Both the position numbers and the translations under genes were made by a program. This document shows, in pieces, positions 14,166 through 19,864 of a stretch of DNA of 26,897 nucleotides (position 1 is its first letter; every line of letters begins with the position of its first letter). This stretch comes from DASSUW01 sp035706585 (GTDB taxonomy: Bacteria > Actinomycetota > Thermoleophilia > Solirubrobacterales > Solirubrobacteraceae): contig DASSUW010000195.1 of NCBI GenBank assembly GCA_035706585.1, forward strand, positions 1-26,897, read 5' to 3'. The notes beneath the pieces are model-generated. The model searched no databases. It was given only the letters and a program-made list of their open reading frames with translations, and was not told the origin of the DNA.

Positions 14166-14304
14166 AGGCTGCCGGCCCCGGCGCGAGCGATCTGCGGCTC
14201 ATGCGACGCGCGAGTGCGATGAGCTCGTGGGCCGCACGGAGACGGCGACACGCGGCCGTCCGGCGGCGCCAACTGCGACGCCGGCGCCGACGAGTAGACC
14301 GCGG

Positions 14305-15081
14305 CTAGGCGAGCCGCGCGTACACGTCCCCGTGCGTGACCGGGTCCGCAGTCGCGAGCTCGGCGAGACGGTCCATCAGCTCGCCGCTGTCGCACCAAGC
14401 GAGGTCCATGTAGCGCAGCTGCTCGCCGGCTGCCATCCGGTACCGGTAATCGCCGAGGCTCGCGAGCCGGTCCAGGCACTGCCGGGTGCGATCAGGTGCG
14501 GCGCACTGGAACTCGAATGACAGCGCCCTGACCGGCTGCGAGAGGCCGTTGAGGGCGGCGGGCTCGTGACCTTCGATGTCGATCTTGATGAACGCCGGGA
14601 GCCCGTACCGGTCGATCATCTCGTCGAACGTGCGGACCGGCACCGTGATCGTGCGGCCCCACCGCTCGGGCAGTCCGGGCGTCGCCCGGACGAGCTGCAC
14701 CCAGTCGTCGCTGATGCTCGAATGGGCGTCGTCGCGGCCGACATGCAGCGTCGCCTCGCCCGCCAAGTCGCCGACGGCGCACGCGTGCACGGCGAGCCGC
14801 CCGTGCCCATAGCGGCGGGTGATCAGCCCAGCCAGATGAGGGATCGGCTCGAGCGCGACAACCCGGGCGCCGAGCTCGAGGAACATCTCGCTCATCAATC
14901 CGCGGTTGGCGCCGGCGTCGAAGACGAGGTCGCCGCGCTCGATGAACTGCATGTAGAACGCCCGGCCCTGCCGCCGGTACTGCATGTAGCGGCGGTTGAA
15001 CATGCGCTGGTAGCCGTTGCGCGCCGGCCGGTAGAGGCGGGCGCGGCATAGCACGGACTCTGCGGTGGCTCGTGTGCTCAT
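14305..15081 (-). CDS. FkbM family SAM-dependent methyltransferase
   Basis: The 258-residue enzyme has the FkbM pattern: the SAM-binding motif I FDAGANRGLMSEMFLELGA, the acidic strand end VVALEPIPH, and the motif IKIDIEGHEPAALNGL, which is the FkbM hallmark. It likely O-methylates a sugar or polyketide-type substrate; no glycosyltransferase or biosynthetic cluster lies nearby to say which. The N-terminal 35 residues are basic (RPARNGYQRMFNRRYMQYRRQG). ATG 15081 is chosen as the first ATG of the frame; the ribosome site is weak. Codon use shows somewhat more A/T than the flanking housekeeping genes, in keeping with an accessory segment beside ssrA. The gene is alone in its unit, with a 115-base gap upstream to the toxin remnant. 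Confidence 0.92.
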   Translation of the reverse strand: MSTRATAESVLCRARLYRPARNGYQRMFNRRYMQYRRQGRAFYMQFIERGDLVFDAGANRGLMSEMFLELGARVVALEPIPHLAGLITRRYGHGRLAVHACAVGDLAGEATLHVGRDDAHSSISDDWVQLVRATPGLPERWGRTITVPVRTFDEMIDRYGLPAFIKIDIEGHEPAALNGLSQPVRALSFEFQCAAPDRTRQCLDRLASLGDYRYRMAAGEQLRYMDLAWCDSGELMDRLAELATADPVTHGDVYARLA

Positions 15082-15196
15082 GCGGTGACGCTAACCGGCC
15101 GCGAAAATTCAATGAACTAGACCATTACGTAGCTTTCACTGGTTGCGCTGTCGGCCGGCTGACAAGCGAGGTGGCGCATGTGGAAGGGCAACGCCG

Positions 15197-15688
15197 TCAG
15201 CGCGGCGATCCAACGCCCGATCGGCGGTGCGAACCGGCCTGGCTGGCGATCCACCCCTCGCCCGCCTGGCCGGCGCTCTTGCACGCCGCCCACAGGTCGG
15301 TCGTCGTTACGGTCTCGCTCGTGTGCGCCGCGAACCAGTCGCGTTCGAACTTTCGGCCCTCTGGCAGCTCGTCGCCGACGAGCGACGCGTCGACGGTCCC
15401 GAGGGGAAGGCCTCGATTCGTCGCGACGAGTTCGGCGATCGGCAGCCAGTCGCTCGCGACGACCGGCGCGACGGTGAACGCACCTGCGGCCAGATCGCCG
15501 AGAAACCGCACCTCGGGCTCGACGCCGAGTCGCGTGCCGAGCAGATAGGCCACCTCTGTGATCACGAGCACCGGAACGACCAGCGGTCCGGGGTGTGTCT
15601 CCAAGAGCTCAAGTGAACTCTCGTGATGGGCGTCGTCGGAGTCGACGTAGGCGTAGAGCGGCCCGGCGTCGACGACGATCCCGGCTAT
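15197..15688 (-). pseudogene. PIN-domain (VapC-type) toxin remnant without a normal start
   Basis: The first 95 residues match VapC-type PIN ribonucleases: IVVDAGPLYAYVD with the first catalytic Asp, VITEVAYLLGTRLG with the Glu, and LPLGTVDASLV with the third acidic residue. After VDASLV the sequence departs from the family: the usual RLG..TLDRRHF end is missing and an unrelated tail (about 65 residues) runs to 15197. At the front, no ATG, GTG or TTG exists in frame before the first conserved Asp except far inside (ATG 15604). The codon at the expected place is ATA 15688, overlapping the antitoxin TAG. Either an unusual start is used or the gene is dead. It follows the antitoxin gene directly, as VapC normally does. 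Confidence 0.6.
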
Positions 15689-15927
15689 CGCTCGGCCTCG
15701 GCCGCGAGGATCTCCTCGATACGTTCGGAAACGTCGGTCCTACCGCTTCGCCCCGACGCCGCCGCTCCGAGCCGTCGGCGGCCGGGGCTCCCGATCAGGT
15801 AGGCCTCGAGTGCCTCCCTGCTGACGTCCGAGATCGTGACTCCTCGGCGCTCGGCCACTTCATCGCCCGGGTCATCGACCCGGGCGATCGTCGTTCCGGC
15901 GTTCGATGATCGCCGGCTCGCCGGCAA
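15685..15927 (-). CDS. Ribbon-helix-helix antitoxin, VapB-like
   Basis: The product carries GVTISDVSREALEAYL, the RHH helix pair, then a Gly/Ser linker (AAASGRSGRTDVSERIEEILAAEAER) typical of VapB antitoxins, which wraps around the toxin. RHH antitoxins dimerise, bind operator DNA with the N-terminal strand and repress their own operon. The longest frame begins TTG 15927 and keeps a strand-like TTIARVDD segment, but that segment is encoded by a 27-base palindrome and overlaps the ATPase gene end. A start at GTG 15858 would give 57 aa without the strand. Either way the N-terminus looks rearranged, matching the damaged toxin gene downstream. Stop TAG 15685 overlaps the toxin's expected start position. 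Confidence 0.6.
   Translation of the reverse strand: MPASRRSSNAGTTIARVDDPGDEVAERRGVTISDVSREALEAYLIGSPGRRRLGAAASGRSGRTDVSERIEEILAAEAER
15862..15888. promoter_or_regulatory. Perfect 27-base palindrome at ATPase stop / antitoxin start
   Basis: ATCGCCCGGGTC (15862-15873), centre ATC, GACCCGGGCGAT (15877-15888): twelve perfect pairs. It contains the ATPase stop codon and immediately precedes GTG 15858 of the antitoxin. It may be the antitoxin operator, a terminator of the ATPase gene, or an inserted palindrome; the symmetry is exact. Confidence 0.7.
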
Positions 15928-17308
15928 ACAGGTCGGCCGCGGAGATCAGCTGTACGGCCTCCTCGGCAGCGCGCTCGGTCATCCGCTCGGTGAACGTCTC
16001 GCGCGCGAAGACCAGCAGCTTGGCGTTCTTGGCCGTCGGGCCGAGCGCATGTTGCTCATCCAGGAGGCGGCCAAGGACATCTGTGTCGGCCTCGCGGCGC
16101 CACTTGCAGGATCCGACCAGCACGTACCGGTGCCGGCGTACGCCGACGACGTCGATCTCCACATCGCCCTTGCGCGACCACCACGAGCCGACCTCCTGCG
16201 GCGCTCCGGTGAGGTCCTCATCGGCGTAACGCTGCACCCAGGTGCGGCAGCACTGCTCGAACGCAGGTCCCATGACGTTGTCCAGGTCCGCCGCGATCTC
16301 CTCGTAGACCTCGTCGACGCGCCCGCTCTCGAGCCGGCTGCGGTTGCGCAGCACGTAGCGGAACCAGAACCGGAAGTAGGGGTCTGCGATCTCGTAGATC
16401 GCTCGGTCGACGGTTCCGTCGCGCTCCAGCGGCGAGCGCGGAGCGATGTATCCGAGGTCCTCGAGGCGTTCCAGCCGGCGCCCGAGGTTGTTGGGCGTGA
16501 TCCCGGCCTGTTGGGCGATCTGGTTGTGCGTCGTGGCGCCGCCGGCGATCGCGCGGAGGATCGCCAGGTAGGTGCCCGGATCGCGGATCCCCTCGCCCTC
16601 GCGCAGCAGGTGCCGCGGGTCGTCGTACAGCGGCGCGTCCTTCGCCAGGATCCGCTCCTTGATGATCTGCTCGAGTGGTCCCGGCCCCGCCCACAGGTTG
16701 TACTGCGGCGTGCCGCCGAGGACCGCCCAGCGGCGCAGCAGTTCGACGGGATCGTCGCTGTCGGTGAACGCCGCAACCTGCCGGAAGTCCAGCGGCGCGA
16801 GCCGCGGCCTGGCCGTCGTGCGCCCGTACAGCGGCGCGCCCTGTTCGAGCAGGCGCTCCATCATCGTCAGCGCGCTGCCGGAGAGCACGACGGTGATCGG
16901 CGTGCCGGCCCGGTCCCAGGCGTCCCAGTGGCGCTGGATGATCGAGTCCAGCGCCGGCTGCGCCGACTTGAGCCACTGGAACTCGTCGAGCACCAGCGTC
17001 AGCGGCTCGCGTGCCGCCTGCTCGCCGAAGAACGTCAGCGCAGCGTCCCAGGTCGGAAACGCGAGCGCGGCACTGCCGATCAGCCGCCGCCCGGCCTCCT
17101 CGGCCAACAGCGCAAGGTGCTGCGACTCGCTCTGCTCATCGCCCTGCAGGCTGACGACGCGATCGCCGTCCAACGTGCGCGCCAGCAGGAAGCTCTTGCC
17201 GATGCGCCTGCGGCCGATCATGACCACCAGGGACGGCGCCGTGGCGACCGCCCGCCGCAGCGTCTGAGCCTCCGCCTCGCGATCGACCATGTCCTGCACA
17301 TCGAGCAC
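15872..17308 (-). CDS. Archaeal-type ATPase with DUF234 C-terminal domain
   Basis: The 478-residue protein belongs to the ATPase_2 plus DUF234 group, common as scattered accessory genes in bacteria and archaea and of unknown role. Walker A is GRRRIGKS (residues 32-39), Walker B is LTLVLDEFQ (D108, E109), and VVLSGSALTMM is the sensor strand. A winged-helix segment follows (THNQIAQQAGITPNNLGRRLERLEDLGYI). The C-terminal region has DVEIDVVGV then LVGSCKW, the spacing of a PD-(D/E)xK nuclease fold (E/D...CKW), so nuclease activity is possible. The frame opens at GTG 17308, with GTG 17299 and ATG 17290 as alternatives. The palindrome and antitoxin lie at its 3' end. It marks the outer end of the accessory segment that begins beside ssrA. 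Confidence 0.9.
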   Translation of the reverse strand: MLDVQDMVDREAEAQTLRRAVATAPSLVVMIGRRRIGKSFLLARTLDGDRVVSLQGDEQSESQHLALLAEEAGRRLIGSAALAFPTWDAALTFFGEQAAREPLTLVLDEFQWLKSAQPALDSIIQRHWDAWDRAGTPITVVLSGSALTMMERLLEQGAPLYGRTTARPRLAPLDFRQVAAFTDSDDPVELLRRWAVLGGTPQYNLWAGPGPLEQIIKERILAKDAPLYDDPRHLLREGEGIRDPGTYLAILRAIAGGATTHNQIAQQAGITPNNLGRRLERLEDLGYIAPRSPLERDGTVDRAIYEIADPYFRFWFRYVLRNRSRLESGRVDEVYEEIAADLDNVMGPAFEQCCRTWVQRYADEDLTGAPQEVGSWWSRKGDVEIDVVGVRRHRYVLVGSCKWRREADTDVLGRLLDEQHALGPTAKNAKLLVFARETFTERMTERAAEEAVQLISAADLFAGEPAIIERRNDDRPGR

Positions 17309-17311
17309 CCT

Positions 17312-17317
17312 ATCATA
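17312..17317 (-). promoter_or_regulatory. -10-like element before the ATPase gene
   Basis: On the minus strand TATGAT (17317-17312) stands in the AT-rich stretch 17311-17340, unusual for this window. It is only 3 bases from GTG 17308, so transcription from it would begin within the first codons and would favour GTG 17299 or ATG 17290 as the real start. Confidence 0.4.
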
Positions 17318-17391
17318 AGAGACTCTAATACGTTAGTGTTATCTACGAAAGACCATCATCGATGAGGGTGCTGCTCCTTCGGTTATCCGCA

Positions 17392-17419
17392 TTGGAAGCC
17401 GAAGCGCTGCGCCTACCAT
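17392..17419 (+). promoter_or_regulatory. Candidate promoter of the trpS leader
   Basis: TTGGAA (17392-17397) and TACCAT (17414-17419) are 16 bases apart, each matching four of six consensus bases. Transcription would start near 17426, making the leader ORF at 17430 nearly leaderless. No Shine-Dalgarno sequence is visible for the leader ORF, which fits. Confidence 0.35.
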
Positions 17420-17429
17420 GACGAGCACC

Positions 17430-17480
17430 ATGAACGCCGCTGCTCAGCACCTCACCCGCGCGTTCTGGTGGGCCGACTAG
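17430..17480 (+). CDS. Trp-rich leader peptide of trpS
   Basis: ATG 17430 gives the 16-residue peptide MNAAAQHLTRAFWWAD, ending TAG 17478-17480. An in-frame ATG at 17418 would add MTST. Trp is the rarest residue in proteins, yet two tandem TGG codons (17466-17471) occur near the end of a tiny ORF upstream of the tryptophanyl-tRNA synthetase gene. That is the pattern of the leader peptides of actinobacterial trp operons: low Trp-tRNA would stall the ribosome at these codons and change the folding of the RNA that follows. It is inferred from position and composition. Confidence 0.75.
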   Translation: MNAAAQHLTRAFWWAD

Positions 17481-17590
17481 CTCGTCGGCTCGCGCGTTCT
17501 CTCTGGCACGTGACGCCGACCTCGCCTGACGCGGGGACGCGCTGCGCTGCGCCCACCGGTGCCTTCCCGCCCCCGAGCTCCCGTGGGCGC
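17468..17590 (+). promoter_or_regulatory. Candidate ribosome-mediated attenuator of trpS
   Basis: Three segments compete. GCCGAC at 17472-17477 pairs with GTCGGC at 17484-17489 in a hairpin that can extend to 17468-17493 and contains part of the Trp codons. The same GTCGGC can instead pair with GCCGAC at 17515-17520. Further on, GGCAC (17505-17509) can pair with GTGCC (17559-17563), and GCGCCCAC (17549-17556) pairs perfectly with GTGGGCGC (17583-17590), just ahead of the trpS ribosome site AAAGGA (17595-17600). No T-run follows, so control could act on termination or on translation initiation. Confidence 0.55.
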
Positions 17591-17610
17591 GCGCAAAGGA
17601 CACCACCGCC

Positions 17611-18606
17611 ATGACCCCCACCATCACGCTGACCGGCATCCAGCCGACCGGCGAGCTGCACCTCGGCAACTACGCCGGTGCGATCAGGCCGCTCGCCGAG
17701 CTCGCCGCCGACCCGGCGCGCGAGACGTACGTGTTCGTCGCCGACCTGCATGCGCTCAACGGCCGGCCCGAGCCGGACCGGCTGCGCGACCGCGTCCGCA
17801 AGATGGTCGCCGCCCTGCTCGCGTGCGGCCTCGACCACGACCGCGTGCACGTCTACCGCCAGTCGCGCGTGCCCGCCGTCGCGCAGGTCACCGCGCTGCT
17901 GGCGAACGTCACCAGCAAGGGGACGCTCAACCGCGCGCATGCCTACAAGGCGCTCGTCGCTGCCAACGGCGCGGCCGGGCGGGACCCGGACCACGGCGTG
18001 AACATGGGCGTGTTCACCTACCCGGTGCTGATGGCCGCCGACATCCTCGCCATGCGCGCCGACGAGGTGCCGGTCGGCGCCGACCAGACCCAGCACCTGG
18101 AGATCGCCGTCGAGCTCGCGCGCGCGTTCGCACGCATCTACCGCCGCGGGACGCTGCCCGAACCGCGGGCGGTCATCCCCGAGAACGGCGCCGTGCTGCC
18201 GGGCCTGGACGGGCGCAAGATGAGCAAGAGCTACGGGAACGCCATCCCGCTGTTCGCGCCGCCCGACGAGCGGACCAAGCTCGTCCGCCGCATCGTCACC
18301 GACAGCCGCCGCCCGGAGGAGCCCAAGGACCCGGACACGCTCGTCGCGCTGTTCGACACGTTCGCGGACCCGGCCGCCGCCGGGGAGATCCGCGGCCGCT
18401 ACCGGGCGGGAGGCATCGGCTACGGCGAGGTGAAGTCGCGGCTCGCGGAGCAGCTGCAGACGACGCTGGAGCCGATGCGTGACCGCTACCGGGCGCTCCT
18501 CGCCGACCCGGCCCGCCTCGAGGCGGCGCTCGAGGCGGGCGAGCGGTGCGCCAACCGGCGCGCCGCCGAGACAGTGGAGGCGATGGTGAGCGCTATGGGC
18601 CTGTAG
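17611..18606 (+). CDS. trpS: Tryptophanyl-tRNA synthetase
   Basis: This class I synthetase charges tRNA-Trp. The 331-residue product shows the HIGH-type motif PTGELHLGN (residues 12-20) and KMSKS exactly (203-207, GRKMSKSYGN). Other family blocks are VFVADLHALN, LLANVTSKGTLNRAHAYK, NMGVFTYPVLMAADIL and VPVGADQTQHLEIAVELA, where the Trp-AMP pocket lies. Length and order are those of standard bacterial TrpRS. The ribosome site AAAGGA ends 10 bases before ATG 17611. Upstream is a leader ORF with tandem Trp codons and competing hairpins, so expression is probably raised when charged tRNA-Trp is scarce. The stop TAG abuts the stop of the convergent cupin gene without a spacer (TAGCTA). Confidence 0.98.
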   Translation: MTPTITLTGIQPTGELHLGNYAGAIRPLAELAADPARETYVFVADLHALNGRPEPDRLRDRVRKMVAALLACGLDHDRVHVYRQSRVPAVAQVTALLANVTSKGTLNRAHAYKALVAANGAAGRDPDHGVNMGVFTYPVLMAADILAMRADEVPVGADQTQHLEIAVELARAFARIYRRGTLPEPRAVIPENGAVLPGLDGRKMSKSYGNAIPLFAPPDERTKLVRRIVTDSRRPEEPKDPDTLVALFDTFADPAAAGEIRGRYRAGGIGYGEVKSRLAEQLQTTLEPMRDRYRALLADPARLEAALEAGERCANRRAAETVEAMVSAMGL

Positions 18607-19116
18607 CTACTCGACGCCCGGGAACCAGAGGCCGAAGCGGCGGCAGAGCTCCTCGACGCTGTCGGGCTGCATGTCCAGCGCATAGCGGGCGCACAGCTCG
18701 CCCATGACCTCGGGATCCGGCGCGCCGCCGGCCGTGATCGGCGCCAGCTCGGCGAAGAACTGCTCGAACCCGGCGGGCGAGATGATCTCGAGGATCGAGC
18801 ACGGCTCGTCGCCGGCGTTCCAGAACGTATGCCACTGGTCGCGCGGCTTGTAGACGAGGTCGCCGGGGCCGGCCTCGACCACGTCGTCGCCGAGAAGCGC
18901 GCCCATGCGGCCCGTGAGCACGTAGCTGTACTCGTCCTCGCGGTTGTGACGGTGCAGCGGCGCGGCGAGCGCGCGCGGCGGGATCGGATGCTCGACGAGG
19001 CTCAGGCGGGCACCGGTGTCGACCCCCGGGATCATGAAGCGGACGCCGATCGTCTGGATCTGGACGGAATCGCCGTCGGTCGGGCCGATGATCGTGGGGG
19101 AGGCGAGCGTGGGCAT
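18607..19116 (-). CDS. Cupin domain protein
   Basis: The 169-residue protein has a single conserved beta-barrel. Cupin motif 1 is seen as PLHRHNREDEYSYVLTGRMGALLGDD (two His and a Glu for metal binding), and motif 2 as AGPGDLVYKPRDQWHTFWNAGDEP (third His). A C-terminal helical part of about 55 residues (AGFEQFFAELAPI, then DPEVMGELCARYALDM) resembles quercetinase- or regulator-type single cupins. The enzymatic role is unknown. ATG 19116 is preferred over an upstream ATG at 19197 because GGAG lies 7-8 bases before it and the upstream part is the promoter region. It is divergent from a TetR regulator, with an inverted-repeat operator around its promoter, so it is probably the regulator's target. 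Confidence 0.9.
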   Translation of the reverse strand: MPTLASPTIIGPTDGDSVQIQTIGVRFMIPGVDTGARLSLVEHPIPPRALAAPLHRHNREDEYSYVLTGRMGALLGDDVVEAGPGDLVYKPRDQWHTFWNAGDEPCSILEIISPAGFEQFFAELAPITAGGAPDPEVMGELCARYALDMQPDSVEELCRRFGLWFPGVE

Positions 19117-19152
19117 GGAGGGGCTCCTGGGGAGATAATGAGTGGACAGTGG

Positions 19153-19207
19153 TGTTCGATGAATAAGGTACAGGGCCGCCGGTCGATGTGTCAACATTCA
19201 TCGAACA
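19153..19207 (-). promoter_or_regulatory. Cupin promoter flanked by TetR-type operator halves
   Basis: TGTTCGATGAAT (19153-19164) and its exact reverse complement ATTCATCGAACA (19196-19207) are 31 bases apart. Between them on the minus strand lie TTGACA (19194-19189) and TACCTT (19170-19165) with an 18-base spacer. A weaker third copy, GTCGATGTGT, overlaps the -35. The outer right half ends 3 bases before the tetR ATG, so one regulator could shut both genes. Confidence 0.7.
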
Positions 19208-19210
19208 GCA

Positions 19211-19825
19211 ATGGCCACTGAAAGCACAAGGCGCCGGTACGAGAAGCGCGCTCGCGCGGCTCAGGAGCTCCAGACGCGGCAGCGGATCATCGACGCCGCG
19301 CTCGCGCTGCACACGACGGTCGGGCCCGCGCGCACGTCGATCTCGGCCATCGCAGAGCGGGCCGGCGTGCGCCGCGCCACCGTCTACCGCCACTTCCCCG
19401 ACGAACGCGCGCTGTTCCTGGGCTGCTCGGGGACGTGGCGGGACCGCAACCCGCTGCCCGATCCCGCGACCTGGGCCACGATCTCCGAGCCGGCCGTCCG
19501 GCTCGACGCAGCGCTCGACGCGCTCTACGCGTGGTATGAGCGGGTCGAGCCGATGCTCAGCACCATCCTGCGCGACGTCGAGGCGATGCCGATCGTCGCG
19601 GAGATCCAGAAGGGCCGCCACGCCTACCTGTCCGGGGTCGAGGACGGCCTCGCGGCGGGCTGGGGCGCGCGCGGCAGCGCCGCCAGGCGCCTGCGCGCGA
19701 CGATCGGCCTCGCGCTCGACTTCCTGTCGTGGCGCACGCTCCACGAGCGCGGCCTCAGCCGCGCCGACGCGGTCGCGGTGATGTCGTCGGCCGTCCGCGC
19801 AGCGGCGCCCGCGCGCACGCGCTGA
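19211..19825 (+). CDS. TetR family transcriptional regulator
   Basis: The 204-residue repressor has an N-terminal helix-turn-helix: RQRIIDAALALHTTVGPARTSISAIAERAGVRRATVYRHFPDERALF, in which the AERAGVRRATVYRHF block is the TetR signature. The C-terminal ligand-binding part (about 75-200) is all helical and has no recognisable ligand class. An N-terminal extension of about 20 basic residues (TRRRYEKRARAAQELQ) precedes the domain. ATG 19211 lies 3 bases after the inverted repeat TGTTCGATGAAT/ATTCATCGAACA shared with the divergent cupin gene, so it likely represses both itself and the cupin. No strong ribosome site is seen. It converges with the giant metallopeptidase gene. Confidence 0.93.
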   Translation: MATESTRRRYEKRARAAQELQTRQRIIDAALALHTTVGPARTSISAIAERAGVRRATVYRHFPDERALFLGCSGTWRDRNPLPDPATWATISEPAVRLDAALDALYAWYERVEPMLSTILRDVEAMPIVAEIQKGRHAYLSGVEDGLAAGWGARGSAARRLRATIGLALDFLSWRTLHERGLSRADAVAVMSSAVRAAAPARTR

Positions 19826-19827
19826 GC

Positions 19828-19854
19828 GGCGCGGCGCCCTCACGGCGCCGCGCC
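19828..19854. terminator. Perfect 11-bp hairpin between convergent genes
   Basis: GGCGCGGCGCC (19828-19838), loop CTCAC, GGCGCCGCGCC (19844-19854). It lies between the tetR stop and the stop of the giant gene and is placed to terminate both. There is no T-run, as often in high-GC actinobacteria. Confidence 0.6.
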
Positions 19855-19864
19855 ACGGGCCGGC

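Noticed and set aside
14162..14479. Minus-strand frame overlapping the start of the frameshifted gene (GTGA)
   Set aside because: It lies mostly opposite or inside the FkbM gene end in another frame and has Arg/Pro/Ala shadow composition.
17540..17595. Classical intrinsic terminator in the trpS leader
   Set aside because: The hairpins are strong but no T-run follows, so I report a regulatory region with competing structures, not a defined terminator.
13310..17600. Attachment-site duplicate of the ssrA 3' end
   Set aside because: I looked for a second copy of GGGTTCGATTCCCACC up to trpS and found none, so no island boundary is annotated.
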